Source of the DNA: Sclerotiophoma versabilis
Taxonomy: Eukaryota > Ascomycota > Dothideomycetes > Pleosporales > Didymellaceae
Reading direction: 5' to 3'
Length of the DNA: 64,000 bases
Assembly (NCBI GenBank): GCA_012274445.1
Contig: JAAROD010000033.1
Span: forward strand, 310,001 to 374,000
Shown here: positions 21,384 through 33,923 of the stretch, one piece after another
How the letters are laid out: each line of letters starts with the position of its first letter
How positions within the stretch are numbered: the stretch's first letter is position 1
Position numbers and translations under genes: made by a program
Notes under the pieces: model-generated
Database searches by the model: none
Told to the model about the DNA's origin: nothing
Seen by the model: only the letters and a program-made list of their open reading frames with translations

Positions 21384-24300
21384 CTATGTGCTGTATACGC
21401 TGGAACAAGCTCGCTTTGGGTTACGTCGATCTTCTTGGCTGACACTTCTACTTCGCTTCTTTGGTATTTTAGGTAGCGGCTTCTCATTCAAAACATGATC
21501 AACTGTTCCAAAAGGACTGTCCAATTGTAGGTTCCTACTCAGCTGCTGAACAGTTGTAGGGAAGCCGCTTATAGTCTTTGGAGTACTTGTGATTCCTCGA
21601 ATTGACATTGTGATGAGCTCATCTTCCAGATTAGCTTGAAAACATACCCGTCTCTTGAATGGTGGCAGAGATTTAGGTATATAATCAACACATTTAATAG
21701 GGTCTCCTTGGATGTAGAACCACGATGATGTATCTTGCAGCCGTTGGTACAGATAACGAAGGCCGTCAGCTTGTAAGTCAGCACGGAAGTAGATATAGCC
21801 GGAGCACTGGAATTTGCCAGCTTCCAGATTTAGAGGTCCTTCTAGCTCAAAATAAAACATGGACGCGATCATCGCGTCAATAACGGAGGTGATTTTACCT
21901 TCATCCAGTTTTATAGCTCTTGTGACACTTTGCTTCATCTCTGGGATCTTAAGTGCATCGTCTAAACCAGGCTCAGGCCCATCGAACTTAATGCTGAGGC
22001 GATGGTAGCGTGGCCGGGACTTTCGGGGAACAGAATTGATGTACCGGGTGTAACCCTTCTGGGCATTCAACCAATGCTTCCAACTGTTCAATACACGAAG
22101 CAGAAATCGGGCTGCGATACCAACACCCTCTTCTGATTGAATTCCGGTGCCAACGCCCTCTTCTGGTAACATTCCGGTTCCAAGAGAAAGCGCAAAATCT
22201 GGATAGTCAGGTTTGGAGGGCCACACAAACCTAGTTTCCCATTCTGCAATATCGGATGGGCAGTTGTGGTGTAGCCCTCCGTCTTGAAATGTCCCTATAT
22301 TACCCACAGCCTTGGGTCTGAAGAACCTATTACGCAGTTAGTCAAGGTTCCCAAATCAGAGCCAGAATATGTACCACGGAGCTGCTGCTGTACAGCATGC
22401 CCTGTTAGGTGTCAGCACAAGATATGGAAGGCACGCAATCTCAATACTAACGCTTCTCCAATGCTAACATCGTCGCTCGCTTTCTCAGCGCGCGCAATAT
22501 CGTAACCTTGATTAGTTTAGTCAATACATCTTTGAATTGGAACACGACTATTAACCTGAGCCATTAGGTCTTTTTCCAGCGTTGTAGTTTGTGAAAAGCC
22601 ATGGCGAAGAGTCTTTGACGCTGGTGGTAGTGACGGCCACTTTGGTGTCATTCCGCAGGGGGTTGAACATCTGCAGTGGAGAGTTGAGTGTCTTTTGGAA
22701 AGCTCCTTCGATCGCTGCAAGGCTGTATTGACCGTCTTGCACGTAGGCGACAAGGAGTCGCAGAATCTTCGAGATAAAGGTTGTTTCTTTCCCAAACGTT
22801 TTCATTGCAATTTCTTCGAAATGCTGAATGCATTCAGGCACACTCCATCGTAAGAGAAATAGACCAATTACAACAAGGCCACCTGCTCTGTTAGTAACGT
22901 TACAACTCTAGAGGCTTCAAACGCACCAGCTGAAGTTCCGCAAACCAGGTCAAAGTAGTCTTGCACTGGGAGTCCAAGTGGCGCGAGCAAGGCGTCGATG
23001 TGTTGAAGGAACATTAGAGGCATAATGCCTTTAACCCCGCCACCATCGACACTGAGTCTTCGGATACCAGCAGTAGGTGGGACAAAGCGGAACACTGTTT
23101 TTTGATAGTTTACCCCACATAACACACATTCAGATAGTTCGTAAGAGTTTTTCTCGGTTCTAAGGCGCGTCCCAAAGATTTTGACACATGAATCAGACAG
23201 CGCATGGCCGCATGCGACAACTTTCTCGGGCATCTGCATAAAGCAGCAAAAACACGACCGATGGCTTTTCAAATTAGCTAGACGCCGATGGTGCTTTTTC
23301 AGGGTCTGGCGATGCATTTCTGCCGCGGACAAGGCTAAGCTGATGCGTTGCGCGCAAGTAGCTTGAAACTCATTGTGGACGGCTGTCAAGAATTGGTCTT
23401 GAATCTGCTTATTCGCAGTGTACGAAGATATGGCGGCTTGACAGGGCTCTAGGTACAACTCCTTAAAAAGGTAGTGTGGCGCAAAATCTGTTGTTGTTAG
23501 CGAAGCTCTTGCTGCTAGTCTTAGTTAGAACCTACCGTGGGCGCTGGGAGGATAGCTAGCTAGCATAAGCGCAGACGCAACTAGAGGTGCTACAAAGTGC
23601 CAAAGCCATGCTTGCGACGGTATTTGCTCCAATAAATCAGTAAGACAGTGTTCCAACAGATCTATTGAGAAGCCGCACGGTCGTGATGCGCGCGCAAGGC
23701 AAAGGATCCGCTTTCCCCCATGATCGCTGCAGACAAGGTTCAAGGTTTGCTTTGAAAAATATAGGAAATGGCGAAAACTGAATTGCGCATGAGCAGACTC
23801 TCGCTCTTGCATTGATGCTTTTGACATTGCAGAAACTCGGCTTTTCAATGCTTTCGCTTGCGCAAGGTTGGATTCGGCGGATTGCAAAGCGACCACTTCG
23901 ACCCTGGCAAGGTAGCGATCGATCTCGCGCTGAGCCAAGACAGGGTCGCTACGTGGTTTGGCTTGCTTCAGGGCTTTCCGGACCAGCTGATTCACTTGGT
24001 GCATAGCGATGCTCTCATGGAAATCATCCAACGACGTTTGTAAAACCAACAGAACGCGGGGTAGTGTCGGCAAGTCGGACATCCTTAGAGCGTTAATCTG
24101 TTCGGCTAACCATTTTGCAACGGCCGTTAGGCCCCCCATATCGTTCACGAAGCAGCATATGACGCTGGAGAAACTCGAAAACACCTTGGCACACAGCATC
24201 GCATTGTAGTTTTGCCATTCAGTGGTTAGCGTCCATGATGTCTTTTTACCATCTGTTGGCAAGTCGTCTACTACTGGCACGCGCGGGCTCTGCACCCCGG

Positions 24301-24550
24301 AATCGATGATCACCAGCGGAGTGCCATCGGCGCATAATTCCGATGAACATCGGAGGTAGACATCCTTGTGTACAGGCAAGGAACTAGTGCCTCCAAGGAG
24401 TTCGTCGAGCAGTACAGTCTTCAACCTCTTCCCTACAAACAGGATGTACGATGGCTTACTATCTTGTCCAACTACGTCAGAAGAACCAATGACCGGCTCT
24501 CGTAGAGTTACAGTTTTCTTGCGAAGGGTGATCCAAGGGAAGGTGTCCAT
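21384..24550 (-). CDS. Patatin-like phospholipase with N-terminal extension (Starship PLP type)
   Basis: Six exons, 24550-23536, 23487-22927, 22882-22556, 22506-22452, 22401-22375 and 22326-21384, agree in phase throughout and give 975 residues. The catalytic domain shows the oxyanion block DGGGVKG (about residue 485), the nucleophile motif GTSAG (about 524, split by an intron), and the aspartate in FQDGG (about 677). A serine/aspartate dyad of this kind hydrolyses acyl chains from lipids. Before it lies a cysteine/histidine cluster (CFCCF...ACGH...C...C..C) like a zinc ribbon or RING. The first 340 residues start with YILFVGKRLKTVLLDELLGG, possibly a degenerate nucleotide-binding loop. The gene is divergent from the DUF3723 gene, 205 bp away. 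PLP is one of the accessory families reported in Starships. It looks intact. Confidence 0.9.
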
Positions 24551-24755
24551 TGTATTGTGGGTAACACGAATGGAATCAAAAAGCCTTTTAAATGCGGGTC
24601 AGAATGCCATATGCTATATCCAGGTATCTGGATGGTGGCGCATGTACGCCTCGTGTGTACAGAGAACGGTTAAGCGAAACCAGTAGTTTAACGCACGTGT
24701 ACTCCATACCTGACTCCACAACAAGTGAACCTCCTTTCACGTCCACTTCCTTCTC
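24551..24755. promoter_or_regulatory. Shared divergent promoter between PLP and DUF3723 genes
   Basis: The patatin gene starts at 24550 on the minus strand and the DUF3723 gene at 24756 on the plus strand, leaving 205 bases for both promoters. I see no unambiguous TATA box. Co-regulation is inferred from the layout. Confidence 0.5.
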
Positions 24756-27700
24756 ATGTCTGAGCGCGTGGGAATTGACGACGAACTGGCAATTCTCAGA
24801 GTCAAATGCTATCGAGGCGTTGTCAGAGTTCCCTTGAGCACCTTAGACTTTAACCACCCGTTAGCGCTCAGCAAACATAGGGAAATCACCGAACAGAACG
24901 TTCAGCGTCTTGAGCGAATTTTCGAACGAAATGGATGCTTACGATTGCAAGAGGAGAACGTTATAAACGCGATTGTCTACGATGAAGACCTACCTTCCCT
25001 TCTATCCTCCAGCGCTTTGACGGCGGAGCAGCTCCGCCAAATCGCATGGGCGCGCGATGCTCCTGCATTGGATTTGGGAAATCTTAGGTGTCTCTCGGGC
25101 TTGCACCGCATCGAAGCAGCAAAGCGATACTTAGACGAGAACGATAAGTGGTGGGTTGTAAGACTGTTCTCCGCTGGTATGTTACTATCTGCCCGCTGCT
25201 CTTCATTGCTGAGATGATTGCAAGACACCCCGAAACCGTATTTAAATCGTATCGTCGAATCCTTCTTGCACGAGCAAAGGCCTTCTGACGGGGAGATATT
25301 CAGGAAGATAAGATTTTACCACAGGCGGAAGGACGAAGAGGCTGAAAATCGATGGTGGGCTTGCCTGGACAAATCTAAATTAAGGGATTTGCGCCAAGTC
25401 TTGAGGAAGAAGGAGCTAGCTACTGCATTCGACGCATTGATAGACATGCCAGGTCTATGGGCGAAAGTACAACTTGGGGCGCTTCAACGCTTGTTAGCTC
25501 TCAAATGCGATGAGGTAGGCGTCTCTCTCGACCGTATCCCAGAGGTTAACGTTCCTAGGAGATGATCGCCTACCTACAACATGTCGCAACAACTTGGCGT
25601 AGCATCCTGAAATGCGGCAATCAGACTCTGCCACCTGCAATCGTAGATTCTACCACGGTAGCGAAATTGGAGTCACTTGCTCCGAGACACTCACCGATGG
25701 ACAAAGATTTGATCCTTGCCATGATGAAGCAAAGAGAGATATTTCCATCCCAGTATGATGAGAACATAAGACGGGCGCTTGAAACAAACATTTGCGCCCA
25801 TTCAGGCCTTATCCCCTCGCTTTGGACCTTTTTTGAAACATTGAAATATCTTGAACCAGTCTGCGAGGCACTCAAAAAGCTTATTGGAGTAAAGATTAAA
25901 CGATCAATCCGATCAAGTCTACGAGGTTACTACTTTGCACCAGCCAAAAATATTGTACAAGTCTCTGGGTCTAGTGAGGTGGAGCTCAAAACCACACTTA
26001 GCAACACCCAAGCAGAATTTGTTTCGTACATTGAGCTGTGGGCTTTCTGTGCCCGGAACTTTGATGAATTGACTACATTCACGCCTAGGATGGAGTTTAA
26101 AGGAACAAAGCCTTCAGTAAAGGGCCCTAACCCTGTTGTATGGCAAAGTTTTGCCAGGTTCGCTATATCGCGTGGGTACATTACGCCTCGAGCTAAGGAG
26201 CTCTCGCACGAAAACTCTTACACCCAACTTGCTCTAGACTATCTCCGTAAGGCGAATCCTCTCACAACAGACTTTGACACCGCGCAGGTAGAGAAGGTAG
26301 TTGCTGCTGGCCACCCGGAGGCTAGTATCGATGATGAAGTTGACATGGAGCCTGATGACGAATTCATCACGATAGAAAGACGAACTGGGCGTCCATTTGA
26401 ACTAGATCTTGCTAAAGACAAGAAAACTCTCTTCTTTACGCATTTGTATGACGATCGTGGATCGTCTACCATGAGCCTTAACTTAGCGCGGCGAGACCTG
26501 TTTCATTGTATACTTGGCCGCCTTCAAGTGGGGGTTAGTTCCTACTCAAAGAATTTGAATAGTTCTGACAGAAAACAGGCCTTTGAACTTGAAACTGTTT
26601 TCCGGAGCAATTCATCAAGTGGGACGCAAGAGGATATGGAAATAGATAGTATGGTCGAGGATCGAGCTTCTGCCACAGAGGACACAGCACTCTGCCACCT
26701 CTATAAAACCCTTCAATGTGACTACGATGTGCAGCGCCGTGCACTTGACGACGCACTGAGATCTAAAGGTAGTTTGCAGCAGAAACTCGACACCATACAG
26801 ACGGTATACGACCAAATGAAGCTCGAGAATTTCAGGCTAAAGGAGCAGCTCGATGCTTGTCGCCAGTCAGCTGACAAGGAAATGCAAAATCGAGATGAGA
26901 AGTTTGTGGAACTGGAAACCAACAATAAGAATTACCAAGAGATGGTCAACGCAGCCACTAACGATAGGAGAGCCGCGCTAGAACAGATACAAGCGGCACT
27001 GGAACGAGAAAAGGCCGCCGTTGATGAAGCGAATCACTACAAGAGATTAGCCTCCGACCTGCAAGAGCAAGTGAAGAAGTTATCCGTACCTACCGGTGAG
27101 CCACAGTCACTTCAGCAAAGCAACGTTGATCTAAATACGGTATCAAACGCGTTGATGGAAAATCTTAGTGATCTTGCCCGTATGGTCGCTGATGCGGCAT
27201 CCCATTCCACATGGACAGGCTCAAACTCGAGTAACATCATATTTGTAGCTGTGTCTAATGCCGAAGATGGCCGTCCAAGAGGTTTTGAGTGCGAGGTTGC
27301 GAGAGACAGAAGTCAGGGCATGAAAACAATCGAGTCTATATTGGATTTCACAAAAACTTGTTGGGATAACTTAAGTGCCTGGGACTCCCGTGGAAAGACC
27401 CTCCCAGTCTCAACAACAAGCTACTTGTTTGAGGTCCTTATGACGAACACATTGTTCATTGGCCCTGACCCGATTTTTCAGAGATTCCTTGATAAACATG
27501 CAAACGAAATGGAATGGGAGAAGGTTAGGAAAGTCAGGGTTACGAAGAGGGTCAGAGACAAGACGGCCCGCCCGGACGCCGACAAGAACTACAGGACTGT
27601 CCAACATCTTGAAGGCAGCGAAGACGAATTCTATGAGACTGCTAGCGATGACGATGCCCGATTGCGTCAGAGAAAAGTCGCTGCTCGATTAACGGCCACT

Positions 27701-27886
27701 GAAGCCCCCAGAGAAGCCGCCACTCAACTAAGGGTTTTTGAAGGGTCCACAGAACTACTAGGGGTAACAACCAAGGAGCCTTTTATAGTGGGAGATAGTA
27801 GTGAGAGTGAAAGCCATGAGGATGAGAATATGTCGTTCCGTCAAAGAGCGATTACCTTCGCATCCGGCATTTTCCCCAGCAAATAA
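24756..27886 (+). CDS. DUF3723 protein
   Basis: Exons 24756-25176, 25225-25514 and 25559-27886 agree in phase and give 1,012 residues, the usual size. The N-terminal domain shows the DUF3723 pattern: VKCYRGVVRVPLSTLDFNHP, ITEQNVQRLERIFERNGCLR, then LRCLSGLHRIEAAKRYL. Residues about 380-500 form a long coiled coil (QLDACRQSADKEM, LEREKAAVDEANHY). The C-terminus has an acidic serine stretch. The biochemical role is unknown. The family is repeatedly found beside tyrosine recombinases in Starships. The GLHRIEAAKRYL block loosely recalls ParB-like proteins, which is an inference. No damage is seen. Confidence 0.9.
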
Positions 27887-28109
27887 TTCACTTAGAGAGA
27901 GTGCAAAACCGAGACAGGCAGAGATAGTTAGATTGTGCAAGCACCTCTAATTCTCCTAGTCATCTTTTAGGGTCCCAAAGATTCATATTCAAGACATAAA
28001 GCCAGACAGAACAAGACAGAGCAATAATATATTAAGAGTACATTATTAGCAGTGTGTGAAAACGTGTTTTAAAAAGGGTTTTTGTTCTATCCTGTCATTT
28101 TGCTATCAA

Positions 28110-28746
28110 CTACACTGTATCGTACGTTGACATGTCGGTTCTCTCAGACAAGGCAGGCCTCGATTCCGAGGGGAGTATGAAGGTTGGAAACGGACTAGCA
28201 GGTCGACGAGATTGCGGTGAAACACCAGAGACTCGTCTCTCTTTAGAAGCGGGAAGCGGAGAGGTCGAAGCAGATGATGGGCGGCGTACTACAGACACAG
28301 AACTATCCAGAGTACTATCATCCTCATAAGCTTCTATCCACTCCAAAGTCCTTTTCCTAGCGACAACATTTCTTTCGGGCGGTGAGGGCGATAAAGATGA
28401 CCGTATGAGCGTAGCTCGCCCTCTAGAGATGCCTTCGCTGAGACTCTGATAATGAGCAGGGCGTTTGACGATCGCGTCACTTGTTTTAATCTATTCTTGC
28501 TTAGCACTGGAAGTAAAGCAAGTTAGAGACGCATACATATTCATCCATAGCAGAAGGCCAGCTCAGACCGTGCTGCTCTGATGAGAACACAAGAGGTTGA
28601 GTACCGGGCTTGTTGATGACAATAAGGACACGAACATCCGGGAACATGTCACAGAGTTCCGTAGTCTTTTTGAAGATGCCGTTGTACCGAGTGTCAAAAG
28701 AGCGTCCAAGATTTTTGGGAGGTTGCATAGTTCTCTTCGATGCCAT
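28110..28746 (-). CDS. Small MADS-box-like (SRF-type) protein
   Basis: Exon 1 (28746-28537) and exon 2 (28490-28110) join in phase across a 46 nt intron, giving 196 residues. Residues 14-45 (FDTRYNGIFKKTTELCDMF) followed by DVRVLIVINKPGTQPLVF match the start and beta-strand part of a MADS domain in reduced form. The C-terminal half is Ser/Pro/Arg-rich and disordered. It could bind DNA as a dimer; the short basic region makes this uncertain. It faces the end of the DUF3723 gene. Confidence 0.6.
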
Positions 28747-29138
28747 TGTGGAGGACGATGATAATAGAAAACAGGATATAGTGGCACAAATATAAAGGAA
28801 ACCGGCTGCTGTTTCCAACCCTCGGAAAGATGCAACTATAAAGATTAGATAGCGAAGATCACATGATGGATGTTCAGCGCACATTGGCTAGGGGTGCGTG
28901 GGCAAGCGCTTAGAAAAGTGGGACAGCATGTACGGCGCTTATCAGCTGCAGTGCGCCTCGCCAAATCCCAACTGTCCGAATCGGCCCCGTAGTTCGAAAA
29001 CAGAGTCAGGGATCACGACAGAATGATTCCGGTCGCGAAACATAACTCCAGAAATATGTTCAAGTTGCTGCGCTGTATTAATAGATTCTAGTTGGTAGAG
29101 TCGTAACATACTACTTTCTTCTCACTTGCCAGTAGAAC

Positions 29139-30840
29139 ATGCAAGCTACGTTGGTATACACTATTGCGTATGCTTCTGCAGTTGCACTCTTTCTTTGTTG
29201 GAGATTATCCCAGTTTTTAACTATGAAGGTGCGCGAGCGCATCCTTTCTACCTTCTCGAAGTGGATGGTGTACACCGTCTTGTTTCCAAGGCTCAGTGAA
29301 AGCTCTGATGTTACTGTATTATCTGCAGTACTCATTGTTCTCTTTCTAGCGGGCAACGTCATTGCATCTATTCTTGCTCTACAGGATCGAGACGAGTTGT
29401 CGTCACGTTTGGCACGATTGAGCTCGATCAACATGGTATTTCTATACCTAGGTGGACGAACAAACATCATTATCGACAAGGTTTTCCGCATCTCACACAC
29501 CGAGTACTGGCTTTTGCACAGGTGGTTAGGCCGTGTAGCCGCAGTACAGGGTATCATACACGGAACCATAGAAGTAGTGCACTCTCAAGCTACACCAGCA
29601 GCCTTAAAGCTCTCTGTACGTTTGTACACGTCCGAGATCTGATATGAACTGAGGTCTAACGCTATACAGCTCCTTACTATCTCAGGCGTGATGGCGTTGC
29701 TATCTTTGGTTTTCGTTCGTCGTACGATTTACGAGCTGTTCCTTCAAACACACCACCTTTTTTCTATCGCCATACTGATACTCATCTGGCTGCACATCCA
29801 CCAATTCAACGCATACCTATTATCGTTTTCTACAGCAGCAGCTAGTCTGTTCTTCGTGCAGAAAATACTGTGGACTATGTTTGTTCTGCGAAGGAACTAT
29901 TGTTCAGGTTCCATACCCCGAATATCAGTCACCCGATTCCCGAGGTCTGGCATGCACAACGCAATCATTCAAGTCCGTCTCGACATCAAAAAACCTTGGA
30001 TAATCAAACCAGGACAATATGTTTATCTAATTCTCCCAAAACTCCGCAGCCTAGGATTAGGACTGTTTGAATCTCATCCCTTCATGATCGCGTGGACTGT
30101 CGAAAACGAGGAAGCACGATCGAAAACAATTGTACTGTTGGTGCAAGTTCATAGAGGATTTACACAGAAATTGCAATTTGCAAATCCTTTAAGTTCAGCA
30201 ATCATTGATGGACCATACGGAGGCAATGAAGTAGGTGTGATGGCAAAGTATGACAAGGTCCTACTCGTGTCAAGCGGAATTGGGATTGCTTCACATTTGG
30301 ATACAGCGCAATATCTACTACTAGCTCATAACAAACAGACAGCACGAGTCAGAAGGTTGACAATTATTTGGCTGTTAGAGACTCAAGGTGAGTTTCAGTT
30401 GCCTTATTCACAACATATCTGAAGTTCTCTAGATGATCTCGAATGGGCAGAGGAATTTCTTTGCAAGCTGCATGATATGGACCAGCGGAAGATTCTTAAT
30501 ATACATCTCTATTACCCTGGCACGACAGAAAGATCTTCTGAGGGGCTACAATTCCGTCTCAAAGTTCCTAGGGAAAGGATTTTGCCCACATCGGGTGCAG
30601 TGGACTTATCGTGGGTTCTCCAGGAGGAATGGAAAGCCGAAGCTGGCAACATGCTTGTTTTAGGTAGGTAAAACTATTCGCTAACAAAGACATGGTTAAC
30701 AAAGACCAACAGCATGCGGAACTCCCAAATTTGAACTCTGCGCAAGACAAGCTGTGAGACGCAGCCCTCACAACATCGACTTCCGGGCTAGTATCTTCCA
30801 ACCTTGCGAGGCACAGTCTACCATGGCTGTTAAGCGCTGA
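29139..30840 (+). CDS. Ferric reductase-like transmembrane protein (Starship FRE type)
   Basis: Exons 29139-29615, 29670-30387, 30433-30663 and 30713-30840 agree in phase and give 517 residues. Several hydrophobic helices carry heme-ligand histidines (HRWLGRVAAVQGIIHGTIEV and LQTHHLFSIAI...LHIHQF). The FAD-binding part has GQYVYL and HPFMIAW. The NADPH-binding part has VSSGIGIASHL and ends with ACGTPKFELCARQAV. It would pass electrons from NADPH across the membrane to ferric iron or oxygen. It is shorter than typical 650-750 residue fungal FREs, lacking the long extracellular N-terminus. Intact here, and one of the hallmark Starship accessory families. Confidence 0.9.
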
Positions 30841-30956
30841 GGCTTGCAAATGCACATCGGTCAGTGCCATAAATAGAATCAATCTAATTACAGTTCTCAG
30901 TTTTAGTCTGGCTGTTAGCTGTACTTAAGAGCTTGATTGTGTTATCTTCTTCGCCT

Positions 30957-31441
30957 ATGTTTGTACAAAGAACTTTCAGTCTCTTCACCTTGTTGATTGG
31001 ATCACGTCTTCCTGTCACCTTAGCACAAGATGTACGATGTAGGGTATGCTCTACTATTAACGTGTATTCTGCTGACCTAAACTCTAGCAAAGCGAATGCA
31101 ACACTTGCAATATGCTTGCAAACTGCCTTAGAGACGTCGCCAACCAGGCTACGAAAGATAAAATCACTTATACTGCCGCTCAAGTTCGACTTGTGGGCAC
31201 AAATGCTGAGCTGCAACTGCGGCGTACTAGGCAGTTTCAGGAGATGAGGAGGATGTCTAGCAGGCTGGAAAGATACAAACAGGATAACATCAGGATGAGG
31301 GACATGCTATCTTATCTGTTGGCTGAGAATCAACGTCAGAAAGACAGAATTTTAGAACTGGGCTTGCGCGACGAACGAAAGATAGAGACCGCTGAGGATC
31401 TAGCGTGTGCTTCTGCTCTGCTGCAACTCCAAAACAACTAA
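30957..31441 (+). CDS. Small coiled-coil protein with hydrophobic N-terminus
   Basis: Exon 1 (30957-31043) and exon 2 (31088-31441) join in phase across a 44 nt intron with a CTGACC branch-like site, giving 146 residues. The first 25 residues are fairly hydrophobic (FSLFTLLIGSRLPVTLAQD), weakly like a signal sequence. Then comes CNTCNMLANC and a charged helix (RMSSRLERYKQDNIRMRDML). It begins 116 bp after the ferric reductase stop on the same strand. The family is not recognised. Confidence 0.55.
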
Positions 31442-31690
31442 GACCTTGAACCTTGTTCATTCAACTATCACAAACGAAATCAGCTGATGCCCTGAGGATG
31501 CACTTTCGAATCCACCTCAATGCGTGCGCGATACTGAGCGATGATCGGCTTTACCGAGTTGGGTGCTAGGAAACTGTGCCACTTTATATGATCTCCCGTA
31601 CACAGTAGAGATCAGACAGAGCCCGCGTGAAACCCCGCTGTCTTACCAGATTTGATCATACCCTGTACGTATTATGGCTGTATCGCGGGA

Positions 31691-32044
31691 TCATGACTCA
31701 TAAGCGCGTCGTCGGCAAAATGTTTCCCGAAGAAGCGCCAGGGCCGTGTAGTATTCCTTTGCAACCTCCACCCGTACCGGGCGACCCCACTCCTTCAGCA
31801 CACTAAGGACGTTTCCATACGAGTCCATCGTAAATCTTTCAAGGATGCAGTCTTCAAGAACGCGCCCACGGCGGCAATGAAATGGGACAAGTCCAAACAT
31901 CAACGGCTGACATGATCTGCATCGCTCAACGTGATACTCCAGCAGGTTCATGTACCGAAATTCGATACTAGTAGGCTTCCTTGAGCTTGAATGAATCACT
32001 GGTCTTGTAAAGCAAACGCGACGAGAGTGTTGATAAGACGACAT
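31691..32044 (-). CDS. Small cysteine-containing orphan
   Basis: A single frame from ATG 32044 encodes 117 residues with YHVERCRSCQPLMFGLVPFH near residue 40. This is an H-x3-C-x2-C-type cluster that might bind zinc, followed by a helix-rich part (VEVAKEYYTALALLRETF). I do not recognise the family. It is one of four consecutive minus-strand genes (31691-33923). Confidence 0.5.
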   Translation of the reverse strand: MSSYQHSRRVCFTRPVIHSSSRKPTSIEFRYMNLLEYHVERCRSCQPLMFGLVPFHCRRGRVLEDCILERFTMDSYGNVLSVLKEWGRPVRVEVAKEYYTALALLRETFCRRRAYES

Positions 32045-32154
32045 CTAGATTGGATACTGCGGCATAAAGAGCCTTGTTGAGGTCCTTTATACTGCACTCT
32101 ACTAAAACAGAAAACACAATACGTAAACATCAGCCAACACATCCCCTTCTGTAT

Positions 32155-32764
32155 TCATTGTACAGGGTTTTGATCTTGGGATACCGCCTTGGTCTCGTTC
32201 GTAGTTCCCTCATGTCCGAAGTGGTTAAGCACGGCTTTAGCCCAGTTTGACAATACATCAACATCTTGTCGTAGGTTGTGTGCTTCTTGGACGTTCTTCG
32301 CAAGTTCTCTGTCCATATTAGCGCCGATGCAACTGTTCGCTCTATAGAATCGCTCACCTCTCTACGCATTGCAGTTTGGTTTGATACTCATTCTGAAGCT
32401 GCATGAAAGAGTCGAACGCGATATACATATCCATCTGGACTTTCTCTAGCGTGATTCCAGTCGTGCCGAGCGCCGAGGGACCATGTTGTCTTGGGCCTGT
32501 GTGATGCTCAGATGGAAAGTCGTCTTGTTTTTGAGCATGCTGCTCTGAGTTGCAAGGCTCAACGTTCATCGCCAGCTCCGGAAAGCCTGCCGAGAAATCG
32601 GTACCGAAAAAATTCATGTAGTCGGGAATAGCTTCAGACTGATTACTTGGGCCAGGTATGAATGAAGCTGAATTTGGATCTAGCTTGTTGAGGAAGGACA
32701 TTGGTAGTGACCAGGAGAGGGATTGAGAGAAAGAAGAAGCAGCTTGACTTTTGGCGAAGGACAA
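32155..32764 (-). CDS. Coiled-coil orphan, two exons
   Basis: Exon 1 (32764-32358) and exon 2 (32308-32155) join in phase across a 49 nt intron with a GCTAATA branch site, giving 186 residues. Without the splice the frame stops at once; with it a long amphipathic helix runs through (QLQNEYQTKLQCVERELAKN, then LRQDVDVLSNWAKAVLNHF). The N-terminal half is polar and disordered. Its layout resembles the coiled-coil orphans at 12765 and 34196, but clear sequence identity is lacking. Confidence 0.65.
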
Positions 32765-32978
32765 TCGACCAGTAATAAATTGTTGAAAACCGTTCGTACG
32801 GCTCCTAGTCTGCTTCTATTTAAAACTAGGCCAACCTGTGCCACCAACCTACTTAACCGCCGCTCTACGCCAAAGAGCATGACACTCAAGAGATGCTAAC
32901 TCCAGAAACGGGGTAAGCGTACCGTACCCTGGTTGCTGTATCACGTATGGGTGCTAGAATTTGTCAACAGTGATCAGC

Positions 32979-33923
32979 CTACAGAGAACAGGGGATCACG
33001 ATTACCGGCTTCTCAAGCTTGACAATAGAAGGTGTACTATCGTTGAACATGTTTTCAAGGAAGTCCACAAGGAGCTTGTGGCCACTCCAGCTTTCCCCGT
33101 TGCTTAAACCAAACATCTTGTTTGATTCCCGCTTGCGACGTATCTGTGCGGGGCTACGCAGATCTTCACTTGGTTTGCCATTCATGCACTCAAGGATGCT
33201 TGCTCCAAGGTTAGCAAGATCAATGTTGGAGGTGATTTCGGTCGTTATCCAGACACATTCCTCAAAGTTTGCTAGAAACGTGTCAAGAACAGCTACTAGA
33301 ATTGAGCCATTGGGAGATACGCACAGAGAAGGGGCTTGCCGTTGCTGCAAAATCGTATTGTAGCAGTAGAGATAGCATTATGTACAATACCAGAAGCAGC
33401 TATGTGCTTAATGGCGAGGAACATCTAAGTAGTTCAGCGAGGCAACATATTCGAAGCATTTCAAGCGTACTGAGCTGGCTATGATCCGGACGTGAGATTC
33501 GTCAAGGCACCAATGGACGTTAAGGACCTCTTCTAAAGTGTATCTAGAATACTCAAACCTAAAAAACATAGAGGTCTCAGATTCGAACACTTGGTTGATC
33601 GTCGCAACATGAGGGTGGCTGGATAGATTTCTGATCTTCTCAAGCTCTCGACGGCCATCCTCAACCTCTACACTCTTCACGATTGCCATGAGTCCATCGT
33701 GTATGCACAGATACCATTTTGATTTTCCTTGCAGCAGCTCTCCCTGCAAAGACAGTGTTTTCCACGGATCTGTATTAATTTCTTTCTTTTTTTGGAGGGA
33801 CCTTTCGAGAAGTGCTGCCTTAGTGGGCACCTGTAACCTATTGGAGGGAGTTTCTTTACCTAAGGTTGGTGCTTGAGGTCTAGGGTGACGCTGAAACGCT
33901 TTTTCCGTCGCTTTGGAAGCCAT
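32979..33923 (-). CDS. Degenerate protein kinase-like protein
   Basis: Exons 33923-33471, 33424-33325 and 33271-32979 agree in phase and give 281 residues. The fold is recognisable: a beta-lysine region (LMAIVKSVEV), a helix C-like glutamate segment (RRELEKIRNLSSHPHVATI), a hinge (FFRFEYSRYTLEEVL), and the catalytic-loop position as GIVHNAISTATIRF. There is no HRD aspartate and no DFG; the equivalent is PLLSNFEE. It is therefore probably a pseudokinase or a scaffold. No stops are present, so loss of catalysis may be ancestral. Confidence 0.65.
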
